A DNA stretch of 64,000 nucleotides from CAWJJM01 sp963843275 (lineage in GTDB: Bacteria; Acidobacteriota; Thermoanaerobaculia; Multivoradales; JBCCEF01), in contig CAWJJM010000003.1 of the NCBI GenBank assembly GCA_963843275.1, positions 124,001-188,000 on the forward strand. The letters are read 5' to 3'. This document shows positions 8,476 to 19,251 of the stretch, piece after piece. Made by a program: the position numbers and the translations under genes. The notes below the pieces were generated by a model. That model had not been told where the DNA came from, did no database searches, and worked only from the letters and a program-made list of their open reading frames with translations. Within the stretch, counting starts at the first letter, position 1. Each line of letters begins with the position of its first letter.

Positions 8476-10083
8476 CTAGGGGAAGAGGACGCCGCCGGAG
8501 GACCGCAGGCTGCCGTCGAGCAGCGCGCCGCGCAGGGCGGCGTGGCGCAGCTTGCCGTTGGGGGTGCGGGGCAGGGTGCGCGGCGCCAGCAGCAGCACCC
8601 GGCCGGGGCGCAGGCCGAGGCGGCGGTCGACCCGCACCACCACCCGGCGCGCCATCTCGCGCAGCTCCGCGCCCGGCGGCGGCGCCGCACGGCGCAGCTC
8701 GGCGCAGACCCAGGCCTGCTCGCCCTCGGCGCGGCCGCGGTCGACGCCGACCGCGGCGGCCCGGCGCACGAAGTCGAGCTCCTCGACCGCCGCCTCGATC
8801 TCCTGGGGCGCCAGGTTGCGTCCCGCCTGCAGGATGACGTTCTTGCGCCGCCCGACGACGAAGACCTCGCCCGCGGCGTCGGCGTATCCGAGGTCGCCGG
8901 TGCGGATCGTCCCCGGCCGCACCAGCAGCGCGGCGGTCGCCGCCGCGTCCCCGAGGTAGCCGTCCGTCACCGCCGGGCTCGTCACCACCAGCTCGCCGAC
9001 GCCGCCCGCCGGCGCCGGGCGCCCGCCGGCCACCACCTCGACCGTGACGCCGGGGAAGGGGCGGCCGATGGCGACCAGCCCCCGAGCGTCGATCGCCGGC
9101 GCGGTCCCGGGCGGCTGCATGGCCACGCCGACGGTGGCCTCGGCCAGGCCGTAGCCGGGGACCATGACCCGGTCGAGCCCGAAGGCGTCGTGGAAGCGGC
9201 GCAGCGTCTCGGCGCGCACCGGCTCGGCGGCGTTGAGCGCCACCCGCAGGCTGCCGAGCGGCGGTCGGTCGGCCGGTGCCAGCGAGCGCACGGCGAGGCG
9301 CCAGGCGAAGTCGGGGGCGGCGGTGAAGGTCCCCGCGTGCTCCGCCACCGCGCGCAGCCAGGCGCCCGGGCGCAGCGGCCCGCTGGGCAGCAGCACCAGC
9401 GGCGCGGCGAGCAGGAAGGGCACCACGGTCATCAGCACCAGCCCCATGTCGTGACAGGTCGGCAGCCAGCTCACGAAGACGTCGCGCGGGGTGATCTCCA
9501 TGCCGGCGATCATCTGCCGGGCGTTGGTCAGCACCTGCCGGTGGGTGAGCTGCACCGCCTTGGGGGCGCCGGTGCTGCCGGAGGTGAACTGGAGGAACGC
9601 GAGGTCGTCGGGGCCCGGCGCCACCCCCCGGGGCGCCGGCCCGGCGGCGTCGATCCCGGAGGCGGCGGCGACCCGCGGCGCGCCGCTGCCGCCGCGGGCG
9701 GCGAGCGCCCGGCGCAGCCGTCGCAGCGCCGCCGCCGGCAGGTCCCCGGGGACGACGGCGAGGGCGGCGCCGCAGCCGCCGCCCAGGTCGGCGATGCGCT
9801 CGGCGCCCGAGCCCGGGAAGAGGGGGACCGGCACCGCGCCGGCGCGCTGGGTGCCGTAGAACGCGGTGAAGAACTCCTCGCCGTTGGGCAGCGCCAGCAC
9901 CACGCGGTCGCCGGCGCCGACGCCGCGCGCGGCGAGGCCGGCGGCGAAGCGGCCGCTCGCCGCCCACAGATCGCGGTACGACGGGTGCCGGTCGCCGCAA
10001 CGGAAGGCCGGCGACCGCCGCCGCGCCCGGCGCGCCAACATCTCGACGAGGGTCGCGGGGGCGGGCGGGGAAGGGGTGGCCAT
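8476..10083 (-). CDS. Fatty acyl-AMP ligase (FAAL-like)
   Basis: A 535-residue member of the ANL superfamily. It holds the phosphate loop FLQFTSGSTGAPKAVQLTH (163-181), then SWLPTCHDMGL (205-215), which is the signature of fatty acyl-AMP ligases rather than acyl-CoA synthetases, GYGLAEATVG, RTGDLGY, GRRKNVILQAGRN and the C-terminal lysine in RTPNGKLRH (Lys511). Such enzymes adenylate a fatty acid and load it on a carrier protein; a carrier protein and an acyl-transfer enzyme are encoded just across a 69-base divergent gap. The ATG at 10083 is preceded by a TAGCGT box whose predicted transcript would have only about 7 leader bases. The fatty acid used is unknown. Confidence 0.87.
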   Translation of the reverse strand: MATPSPPAPATLVEMLARRARRRSPAFRCGDRHPSYRDLWAASGRFAAGLAARGVGAGDRVVLALPNGEEFFTAFYGTQRAGAVPVPLFPGSGAERIADLGGGCGAALAVVPGDLPAAALRRLRRALAARGGSGAPRVAAASGIDAAGPAPRGVAPGPDDLAFLQFTSGSTGAPKAVQLTHRQVLTNARQMIAGMEITPRDVFVSWLPTCHDMGLVLMTVVPFLLAAPLVLLPSGPLRPGAWLRAVAEHAGTFTAAPDFAWRLAVRSLAPADRPPLGSLRVALNAAEPVRAETLRRFHDAFGLDRVMVPGYGLAEATVGVAMQPPGTAPAIDARGLVAIGRPFPGVTVEVVAGGRPAPAGGVGELVVTSPAVTDGYLGDAAATAALLVRPGTIRTGDLGYADAAGEVFVVGRRKNVILQAGRNLAPQEIEAAVEELDFVRRAAAVGVDRGRAEGEQAWVCAELRRAAPPPGAELREMARRVVVRVDRRLGLRPGRVLLLAPRTLPRTPNGKLRHAALRGALLDGSLRSSGGVLFP

Positions 10084-10096
10084 CGGGGTCGCGGCG

Positions 10097-10142
10097 ACGC
10101 TAGCACGCCCGCTCCGGAGCGCCGGCCGCGAGCGGGTAAGCT
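10097..10142. promoter_or_regulatory. Divergent promoter region of the acyl-AMP ligase / condensation cluster
   Basis: In the 69 bases between the two starts lie TAGCGT on the minus strand (10102 down to 10097) and TAAGCT on the plus strand (10137-10142). Each sits about 11-14 bases from its start codon. No convincing -35 boxes are visible. The shared gap would allow joint control of the ligase and the condensation/ACP genes. Confidence 0.4.
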
Positions 10143-10152
10143 GGGCCGGCCG

Positions 10153-11463
10153 ATGTCCCGCCCCCTCGGCGGCTTCGAGACCGCCCTGACGCTGAGCAAC
10201 CGCCACGCCCCGTTCGTGGTGGTGGCCGTGGTGCGGCTCGGGCGGGGGCCCGACCCGGAGCGGCTGCGCCGCGCCCTCGTCGCCCTGCAGCGCCACCACC
10301 CCTTGCTGGCGGTGCGGATCCTCGAGCGCGGCGGGCGCTTCGCCTTCACCTCCGAGGCCACGCCGCCGCTGCCGCTACAGGTGCTCCCGCGGCGGGGCGA
10401 GGACGGTTGGCGGCGGGTGGTCGACGCCGAGCTCAACCGCCGGATCGACGAGACGGCGGGACCGCTGGCGCGCTGTCTCTACCTGCTGCCGCAGGACGGG
10501 GGCTGCCCCGCCGAGATCGTCCTCACCTTCCACCACGCGGCGATGGACGGCGCGTCGGCGACCGGCCTCGTCGGGCAGCTCCTCCGCCTCTGCGACCCGG
10601 CGGGCGGGGAGGCGCCGCCGGCCCGCGACGACCTGCCGCCGCCGATGGAGAGCGCCTTTCCCGCGCCCTTCACGGGGCTGCGCGGCGCCGCCCGCCGGGC
10701 GGCCTTCCTGGCCCGCCAGGCGGCCGACGAGGCCGGCTTCGCCTGGTCCGCCCGCGGCGGCCGCCGGCCCGCGGTGCACCCGGCCGCCCGCTGTCGTGCC
10801 CTGCCCGCCTCCCTCGACCCCGAGGAGACCCGGGCGCTGGTGCGCGCGGCGCGCCGCCGGCGCGTGCCGCTCCACGCGGCGCTGCACGCCGCCCTGCTGC
10901 GGGCGGTGCACCGGCGCCTCTACGACGGCGTGCCGCGGCGGCTGCGCTACGTCGCCTTCGCCGACCTGCGGCCCCACCTGCGGCCGCCGCCGCCCGCCGA
11001 CCGCCTGGGGAGCCACCTGTCGATGCTGCGCTTCACCCGGCGCCTGGGCCCTCCCGACGGCGAGGGCTTCTGGGCTCTGGCGGCGGGGATCGCCGCCCAG
11101 ATCGACCGCGCCCTGCGCCGCGGCGACCGCTTCGTGGCGGCCCAGCTCACCGCGCCGATGATGCGCCTCCTGCTCGCCCGCGGCTCGCGGCGGATGGCGG
11201 CGACGGCGTTGAGCTACCCGGGGCCGGTGGCGCTCGCCGGGACGCCGGACGCCCTGCCGGTCCGCGACCTGCGCTGCTTCGTCTCCAACCTGCCGATCGG
11301 ACCCGAGCTCACCGCCCAGGCCCGCCTCTGGGGCGGCGCGCTGCTCCTCGACTTCGTCGTCCTCGACGGCGACCTCGACGCGCCGCACGCCGCGGCGCTC
11401 ACCGGCGAGGTGCTCGCCACCCTGCGCGCCGCGTCGGGTGGGGCGGGAGCGGTGGCGGCGTGA
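10153..11463 (+). CDS. Stand-alone condensation-domain acyltransferase
   Basis: A 436-residue protein of the CoA-dependent acyltransferase fold used by NRPS condensation domains, PapA5 and wax ester synthases. The active-site motif HHAAMDG is intact at residues 127-133, preceded by ALVALQRHHPLLAVRI, the usual N-terminal pattern. It has no adenylation or carrier domain of its own; the ACP is encoded by the overlapping next gene and the acyl-AMP ligase diverges from it. It probably moves the ACP-bound acyl group to an alcohol or amine acceptor, which is not identifiable. The ATG at 10153 is preceded by a TAAGCT box only 11 bases upstream. Confidence 0.78.
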   Translation: MSRPLGGFETALTLSNRHAPFVVVAVVRLGRGPDPERLRRALVALQRHHPLLAVRILERGGRFAFTSEATPPLPLQVLPRRGEDGWRRVVDAELNRRIDETAGPLARCLYLLPQDGGCPAEIVLTFHHAAMDGASATGLVGQLLRLCDPAGGEAPPARDDLPPPMESAFPAPFTGLRGAARRAAFLARQAADEAGFAWSARGGRRPAVHPAARCRALPASLDPEETRALVRAARRRRVPLHAALHAALLRAVHRRLYDGVPRRLRYVAFADLRPHLRPPPPADRLGSHLSMLRFTRRLGPPDGEGFWALAAGIAAQIDRALRRGDRFVAAQLTAPMMRLLLARGSRRMAATALSYPGPVALAGTPDALPVRDLRCFVSNLPIGPELTAQARLWGGALLLDFVVLDGDLDAPHAAALTGEVLATLRAASGGAGAVAA

Positions 11464-11690
11464 GCGACCTCGGCGCGGCGATCTGCGACCTCGTCGCCGT
11501 CCAGCTCGGCCGCCGCCGGGTCGCCCTCGACGACCGCCTGGTCGAAGACCTCGGCGTCGAGTCCGTCGACCGCGTCAACCTGGTCGCCGCCGCCGAGGAC
11601 CGCTGGAGCATCGAGATCGAGGAGGAGGAGATCGCCGCCCTCCGCACCGTCGGCGACCTCCTCGACCTGGTCCGCCGCCGGAGCGGCTGA
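11460..11690 (+). CDS. Free-standing acyl carrier protein
   Basis: A 76-residue acidic carrier protein. The 4'-phosphopantetheine attachment serine is Ser35 in DLGVESVDRVNLV, a slight variant of the usual DSL motif, followed by the recognition helix and a glutamate-rich helix (EIEEEEI). The GTG start lies inside the last codons of the condensation gene (GTGA overlap with its stop), indicating translational coupling. In this context it is the likely acceptor of the fatty acid activated by the ligase at 8476-10083 and donor to the condensation enzyme. It is unlikely to be the main fatty-acid-synthesis ACP, which usually sits with fab genes. Confidence 0.85.
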   Translation: MSDLGAAICDLVAVQLGRRRVALDDRLVEDLGVESVDRVNLVAAAEDRWSIEIEEEEIAALRTVGDLLDLVRRRSG

Positions 11691-11717
11691 GCAGCGTGGA
11701 AAAGGGGTCGGCGGGCC

Positions 11718-14385
11718 TCAGGGGCCGATCGTGTGGAGCTGCACCAGCGGTCCCTCGATCGGGTCGTCCGGCGCCAGCCGGATCTCGCCGCCGACGTGCC
11801 AGAGGTTGTCGTCCTCGGGGTCGAGCAGGGTCTGCGCCACCTCCCAGCGGGCGGGACCGGCGGCGACCAGGCGGGTGAGGGCGTGGCGGCGCGCCTGGGG
11901 GCCGAAGGGCAGCTCGCCGTAGGCGGCGAAGTAGGGCTCCAGGGCCGCCTCGAAGCGCTCGGGGGGCCAGGGGTCGGCGGGATCCTGGCGCACCGCGGCG
12001 GCCGCCTCCTCCCAGTCCCGGTTCGCCAGCGCCCGCACCAGGAGGTGCAGCTCGGCGCGGACCCGGGCGGCGAAGGCACGCGGGTCGCGCAGCAGCGCCG
12101 CGGCCGGGCGCTCCGGGTGCTCGGCGCCGTCACGGCCGCGGATCGCGTCGGCCAGCTCGGGGTGCGAGCAGGCTCTCCCACTCCTCGAGCAGGCTCGTGT
12201 CGATGCGCTCGACCAGGGTGCGGAAGGTGGCGAGGACGTCGTCGACGCTCCGGCTTGCGCGTCGGACTCGGGGACGCTCTGGGCGAGCGTCTTGTAGAGC
12301 TGGGACAGGTAGCGCAGCAGCACCCCTTCGCTGCGCTGCAGCCCGTAGCTCGCGGACGTAGTCGGCGAAGCCCAGGTAGCGCTCGAACATCTCGCGGCCC
12401 GACCGACTTGGGCCGGATGTCCGCCGCGCCGACCCACGGGTGGTGCTCGCGGAAGCCTTCGAAGGTGCCGTAGATGAAGTCGGCCTTGGGCTTGGGGTGA
12501 GGTGACCTCGTCGCAGCCGCTCCATGCGCTCCTCGTAGGGGACGCCCTCGGCCGCCTTGAGCTCGGCGACCAGGTCGGTCCTTCGCCTTGTCGACCTGGC
12601 GGCGCAGGACCACGTGCGGGTCCTCGAGCACCGCCTCGACGAGGGTGAGCACGTCGAGGGCGTAGTCGGGGACCTCGCGGTCGAGCAGGCCGAGGGCCTC
12701 GACCAGGTACAGCGACAGCGTGTGGTGCAGCGAGAAGTCGCGCTGGAGGTCCGGGTCGACGGTCACCCAGCGGTACGGCGTGCGGACGTCGCTGCACCAT
12801 CTCCACGATGCCGGCGCGGTGGAGCGAGCGGACGAGCATGCGCCGCGTGGCCGAGCAGCCGGCGCCGGCTGCTCCGGCGTCTCGTGGCTGCGGGCGATCG
12901 AGCTCGGCGCAGCGACGGCGAAGTTGCGCCGCCCGGGGTCGTCGACCTCGGCGTCGCTGCTGCAGCAGCTCGAGGAGCATCCCGTGGGTGACGGAAGCGC
13001 GACTCGAGGGTCTCGGGAGGGCGCTCGATGCAGCGGCGTCGGAAGGTCGCCTCGGTCCACGGCACCTCGCCCCGGCGCGGCCCCTTCTTGACCAGCTTGC
13101 GGCGCCGCTTGGCGTCGCCCGCCGCCTTCTCCTCGGCGCGCTTGTTCTCGATCACGTGCTCGGGGGCCTGGCAGACCACCCAGCCGCGCTCGTCGAAGCC
13201 CTTGCGCCCGGCGCGGCCGGCGATCTGCTGGAAGTCGCGCACCGAGAGGATCCCCACCTTGCGCGCCGTCGTACTTGGAGAGCTTGGTGAACAGCACCGT
13301 GCGGATCGGGATGTTGACGCCCACGCCGAGGGTGTCGGTGCCGCAGATGACCTTCAGCAGGCCCTGCTGGGCGAGCTGCTCGACCAGCAGGCGGTACTTG
13401 GGCAGCAGGCCGGCGTGGTGCACCCCGATGCCGAAGCTCAGGAAGCGCCGGAACTCCTTGCCGTAGGGGGTGTCGAAGCGGAAGCCGCCCAGCGCCTCGG
13501 CGATCGCCTGCTTGTCGTCGCGGTCGGTGAGCTGCATCGCTGGTCAACGCCTGCGCCAGCTCGGCGCACTCGCGCTGGGTGAAGTTGACCACGTAGATCG
13601 GGGCGCGGCCGCTCGCCACCAGCCACTCGACGGTCTCGTGGAGCGGCGTCTCCCGGTACGCGAAGTCGAGCGGCACCGGGCGCTCCGCCGAGCGCACCAC
13701 CGCCACCGCCACGCCGCTGCGCGCCTCGAGCTCGCTCGGCGATCGACCCGACGTCGCCGAGGGTGGCGGACATCAGCAGGAAGCGGGTGCGCGGCAGGGC
13801 GAGCAGCGGCACCTGCCAGGCGACGCCGCGCTCGGGGTCGGCGTAGTAGTGGAACTCGTCGAGGACGGCGTAGGGGACGTCGAGCCCTTCGCCCTCGCGC
13901 AGCGCCATGTTGGCCAGCACCTCGGCGGTGCAGCAGACCACCGGCGCGCCGGGGTTGATGGCGGCGTCGCCGGTGAGCATGCCCACCCGGTCGGGCCCCA
14001 GCTCGTCGCACAGGGCGAAGAACTTCTCGCTGGCCAGCGCCTTGATCGGCGAGGTGTAGACGCTGCGCCGCCCCTCGGCGAGCGCCTTGAAGTGCAGCGC
14101 CAGGGCGACCAGCGACTTGCCGGACCCGGTGGGGGTGTTGAGGATCACGTGGCGGCCGGCGAACAGCTCGAGCAGCGCCTCCTCCTGCGCCGGGTAGGGC
14201 TCGAGGCCGGTGTCCGCCACCCAGTCGAGGAAGCGGCCCAGCACCTCGTCGGGGGCCGCCGTCCCCGGCGCCGGCAGCCGCTCGCCGAGGGGCGGCCGCG
14301 ACGGGTCGCGCGGCGCGCGCACCCGCGCGGCCGGGCCCGCGGCGTGGCGCGGCGGCAGGTCGCGCTGCGAGAGGAGGTTCGCCAT
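11718..14385 (-). pseudogene. SKI2/HelY-type DEAD-box RNA helicase with many single-base shifts
   Basis: Read across frames this is a superfamily 2 helicase of about 880 residues with a DUF3516-like C-terminal part. The first 215 residues are in one frame: Walker A NTPTGSGKSLVA, TSPIKALASEKF, DEFHYYAD (the DEAD-box position) and LLMSATLGD. Later pieces hold VNFTQRECAELAQ, HHAGLLPKYR, GTDTLGVGVNIP, QIAGRAGRKG and the C-terminal domain ending VQLHTIGP. Frame changes occur near 13734, 13538, 13261, 12992, 12959, 12880, 12791, 12580, 12510 (two), 12400, 12347, 12260 and 12165. Most are explained by one extra base. Between shifts the conserved protein is intact, with no decay by substitution. The start is the ATG at 14385 after AGGAGG-like sequence. 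Confidence 0.8.
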
Positions 14386-14390
14386 GGCGC

Positions 14391-15023
14391 CTAGTGCAAC
14401 GCGCCCGGAGCGGCGCCGCTTCCGCCGCCGGCCGCCGCGACGGCGCGGTGCATCGCGGCCAGGGCGTCGCGCCCGAAGCGGCGCTGGGCGTGGCGCGCCA
14501 GCGGGTAGGCCAGCCGCAGCAGCGGGTGCGCCGGACGCGAGACGGCGAGGATCTCGAAGGTGACCTCGCCGCCGCCGCGCTCGGCGTGGACCAGGAAGCG
14601 CTCCTCGCCGCGCTCGAGGTGGCCGGCCAGGGTGCCGTAGGCGAAGCCGTGGCGGGTCAGCGTGCGGCCGTCCTCGCGCACCTCGTCGTCGATCGTGGCG
14701 ACCACCCGGCAGGGGCTCAGCGTCCACATCCCCCAGGCGCGCGCCTCGACCGCCACCACCGTGCCGACGGTCCGGGGCGGGGCCGGCGGGTGGAGGCGGG
14801 CCCAGCCGACGCCGAACATCGCCCACGAGGCGAGGGCCGCGCGGGCGGCGGCGAGGGTCGCCTCGCCGCGTCCGAGGACGCGGCGGTAGCGGTCGAGGTC
14901 GAAGCCCGCCGGGAGCGGCGCGCCGTCGGTCAGGCCGGCCGGCGCGTAGGAGAGCGGCGCCCGGCGCGCCGCCGCGAGGACCCGCTCGACCGTCTGCGGC
15001 CGGGGCCGCCGCAGGCTCAGCAT
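14391..15023 (-). CDS. DUF1990 family protein
   Basis: A 210-residue protein of the DUF1990 family, whose function is not established. The family pattern is clear: an N-terminal helix with LSYAPAGLT, a core with FGVGWARLHPP, VAVEARAWGMWTLSPCRVV, and the hallmark FAYGTLAGHLERGEERFLVH followed by VTFEILAVSRPAHPLLRLAYPLARHAQRRF. No signal peptide or membrane helix is present. It ends only five bases before the helicase start, so the two are probably cotranscribed. I chose the ATG at 15023 as the earliest start compatible with the family; upstream in-frame sequence is low-complexity Arg/Pro. Confidence 0.8.
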   Translation of the reverse strand: MLSLRRPRPQTVERVLAAARRAPLSYAPAGLTDGAPLPAGFDLDRYRRVLGRGEATLAAARAALASWAMFGVGWARLHPPAPPRTVGTVVAVEARAWGMWTLSPCRVVATIDDEVREDGRTLTRHGFAYGTLAGHLERGEERFLVHAERGGGEVTFEILAVSRPAHPLLRLAYPLARHAQRRFGRDALAAMHRAVAAAGGGSGAAPGALH

Positions 15024-15101
15024 CCGCGCCGCCGCGGTCGGCCGGCGCGCCGGGTCTCGAGCTCGTCCACGGGGGCAGCGTACCGCGGGCCGACGCCCCG
15101 G

Positions 15102-15117
15102 CGCGCCCCGGGGCGCG
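15102..15117. other. 16-bp perfect palindrome in divergent gap
   Basis: CGCGCCCCGGGGCGCG lies in the 178-base gap between the DUF1990 gene and the hydro-lyase, followed on the plus strand by the only AT-rich run nearby (AATTTT) and then a TAGATT box near 15143. It could be an operator or a hairpin; at this GC content chance palindromes are not rare. Confidence 0.3.
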
Positions 15118-15201
15118 GAATTTTCACGCCCCTCCGGGTGGTAGATTCTCCTGCCGGCCGCGCGGCCCCGGCCGCCGGCCTCTCGACCGCCCGGAGAGCG
15201 C

Positions 15202-17209
<2,008 letters not shown>

Positions 17210-17347
17210 GCGCAGCCGCCCGCGACCTCGGGCCCCGCGCCGGCTCCGCGCCGCCCGGCCGGTGCTCGCAGCCACCCTCGGAAGAGCGGCAGGGGAAGAC
17301 CGGGCGGCCGACGCGGACCGGCATCCCGGACGCGCCGGCCTCCGCCG

Positions 17348-18649
17348 CTAGAAGCGCCACCTCGCGGAGGCCGCCCAGACGCTCGCGCGTGCCGTGTACG
17401 TGCTGGGCAGCGCCGCCACGCTGGGGCCCTCCTGGCCGGTGACGTGGCGCTCCGAGAAGTTGTGCAGCGAGTAGCCGACGTCGAAGGAGATCTGCGGGAA
17501 GTCGTAGCTGGCGCCGACCGAGTAGACGGTGTCGTCGCCGCGGAAGAAGGCGGGGTCGACGCGGTGGTCCGGCACCGGCGACGGCTCCAGGGCGAAGCCG
17601 GCCGAGAGGGCCAGCGCGTCGGTGACGTCGCCTTCCAGCCCCAGGCGGACGCCGAGGGTGTCGTCCCAGCCGGAGCGCTGGACGTCGGTGGTGGCGATGC
17701 CGGGGGCGCCGGAGAACGCGGCGGTCTGGCTGAAGTCCGACCAGAAGGTGTCGACGAGGTCGAGCTCGACGCGGAGCTCGGGGTAGGGCGCGAACCAGAT
17801 TCCGGCCCCCAGCTCCGCCGGCAGGTCGAGGCCCTGGTGGGCGCCCGTGGAGCCCCGGACCAGGTTCTCGAGGTTGGCGGCGGCGATGGGATCGGCCGGC
17901 GCCACCCGCACCTTGCGCTCGACCTTGCCCCCGCCGTCGACGGTGATCTTGTCGCGGTAGGTGGCCCCCCACCCCCAGACCGTGGAACGGTAGGCGACGC
18001 CGGCGTCGACGCCCCAGCCGGTGACGTCGGTCTTGGCGTCGACCAGCACCTCGCCCGCGAAGAGCTGGCCGCCGGTGCCGGGCGCCGCGACCCGGTTGGT
18101 CACCCCCTGGTCGAAGGTCCCGAAGACGTAGCGGATGCCGCCGCCCACGCTCCAGCCGCTCCCGAGGTCGTAGGCCACCACCGGGTGCACCTCTCCCAGC
18201 TTGATGTCGGTCAGGCGGACCAGCGAGCGGGGCGGGAAGAACACCGGGTTCCAGTCCACCCGGTACCAGGCGGGGGTGTCGATCCCGATCCCCAGGGCCC
18301 ACGGGCCGGCCGGCTTCCAGCCCAGGTAGACCGACGGGGTGAACTGGATCGAATGGTCGGCGCGGAACTTCCCCGCGGTCGGCGAGCTGTAGGTGTCGGT
18401 GTAGTTCGAGAAGTCGACGCCTCCCTCGAGCTCGACGCCCTCGATCTCCACCAGGCCGGCAGGGTTGTAGCGCACCGCCGAGGGATCGCTGGCCCGGGCC
18501 AGCCAGGCGCCCGCCTGGGCGGTGGCGCGGCCGGTCCACTGGGTGCGCAGGAAGCCGCTGGCGCGGGCGGGGGCGGCGGGCAGCGCCAGGGCGGCGGCCA
18601 GCAGGGCGGCGGCGAGGGGGGACGGCAGACGGCGACGGTTCACGGTCAT
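17348..18649 (-). CDS. FadL/OmpP1-family outer membrane transporter
   Basis: A 433-residue outer membrane beta-barrel with a signal peptide (residues 1-30, ending ARA). The family pattern begins soon after: GFLRTQWTGRATAQAGAWLARASDPSAV then RYNPAGL, the OmpP1/FadL/TodX motif. Repeated aromatic strands and a C-terminal ASARWRF, ending in phenylalanine as needed for barrel insertion, support outer membrane location. Members import long-chain fatty acids or aromatic hydrocarbons. An AGGAGG site precedes the ATG. There is no linked acyl-CoA synthetase, though the acyl-AMP ligase cluster lies 7 kb away. Confidence 0.88.
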   Translation of the reverse strand: MTVNRRRLPSPLAAALLAAALALPAAPARASGFLRTQWTGRATAQAGAWLARASDPSAVRYNPAGLVEIEGVELEGGVDFSNYTDTYSSPTAGKFRADHSIQFTPSVYLGWKPAGPWALGIGIDTPAWYRVDWNPVFFPPRSLVRLTDIKLGEVHPVVAYDLGSGWSVGGGIRYVFGTFDQGVTNRVAAPGTGGQLFAGEVLVDAKTDVTGWGVDAGVAYRSTVWGWGATYRDKITVDGGGKVERKVRVAPADPIAAANLENLVRGSTGAHQGLDLPAELGAGIWFAPYPELRVELDLVDTFWSDFSQTAAFSGAPGIATTDVQRSGWDDTLGVRLGLEGDVTDALALSAGFALEPSPVPDHRVDPAFFRGDDTVYSVGASYDFPQISFDVGYSLHNFSERHVTGQEGPSVAALPSTYTARASVWAASARWRF

Positions 18650-18680
18650 CCTCCTGGGGGCGTGGGCGAAGGGTGTCGGG

Positions 18681-19133
18681 TCATTCGACGGCGTGGATCT
18701 CCGGGATCACCCGGCCGTCGTGCAAGGTCAGGATGGCGAGGGTCAGCGGCAGCCGGAAGCGCCGCGGGCCGCAGGCACCGGGGTTGAGCAGCAGGCACGA
18801 TCCCTGCCAGGCGACCTCGGGTCGGTGGGAGTGGCCGTAGACGACGAAGCCGTGGTCGGCGGCCCAGCGGGCCTCGATCTCCTCGCGGCGGTGGACGACG
18901 CGGTAGCGCACGCCGTCGAGCTCGCCGCCGAGGTCGTCGGGGAGGCGGGCCAGCTCGCCGGCGGTGTCGGTGTTGCCGCGCACGGCGGACACCGGCGCCA
19001 CGGCGCGCAGGCCCGCCAGAACGGCGGCGTCGCCGACGTCGCCGGCGTGGAGGATGGCGTCGCAGCCGGCGAGCAGCTCCACCACCTCCGGTCGCAGCAG
19101 CCCGTGCGTGTCCGACACCACCCCCACCCGCAT
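18681..19133 (-). CDS. YfcE-like metallophosphoesterase
   Basis: A 150-residue calcineurin-like phosphoesterase of the YfcE/MJ0936 group. The metal-binding motifs follow in order: VVSDTHG at the N-terminus, LHAGDVGD, VRGNTD, and VYGHSHRPEV near the C-terminus, then LLNPGACGPRR. The family hydrolyses phosphodiesters with two metal ions; the physiological substrate is usually unknown. I chose the ATG at 19133, which gives the usual length. A TATGAT box (19145 down to 19140, minus strand) ends seven bases before that ATG, so the transcript may lack a leader. It ends 31 bases upstream of the FadL start. Confidence 0.86.
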   Translation of the reverse strand: MRVGVVSDTHGLLRPEVVELLAGCDAILHAGDVGDAAVLAGLRAVAPVSAVRGNTDTAGELARLPDDLGGELDGVRYRVVHRREEIEARWAADHGFVVYGHSHRPEVAWQGSCLLLNPGACGPRRFRLPLTLAILTLHDGRVIPEIHAVE

Positions 19134-19139
19134 GCGGGG

Positions 19140-19145
19140 ATCATA
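19140..19145 (-). promoter_or_regulatory. TATGAT -10 box of the phosphoesterase
   Basis: TATGAT, five of six matches to the sigma-70 -10 consensus, seven bases from the ATG. No -35 match is visible 17 bases upstream. Placement predicts transcription starting at or next to the start codon. Confidence 0.45.
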
Positions 19146-19251
19146 TCCGGGGGGGGAGGGCGCCCGCCGGCGGTCCGGCGGCGCCGCGGTTCGGGCTAAG
19201 ATCGCGGCCTCGCACGACGTGCACATGGTCTTCGACGGAGGAGGTTCCCGC

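Noticed and set aside
6101..10000. Open frame of about 1,300 codons on the minus strand
   Set aside because: Antisense to the kinase and out of frame with the acyl-AMP ligase, whose motifs lie in another frame.
6031..11463. Open frame of about 1,800 codons on the plus strand
   Set aside because: It runs out of frame through the kinase, antisense to the ligase, and is only in frame with the condensation gene at its end. The upstream part is Arg/Ala/Gly-rich shadow sequence typical of GC-rich DNA.
11699..11717. Helicase as a genuine ancient pseudogene
   Set aside because: Between the shifts the motifs are fully conserved without in-frame stops, which fits sequencing insertions better than decay. 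It is typed as pseudogene only because the given sequence cannot be read through.
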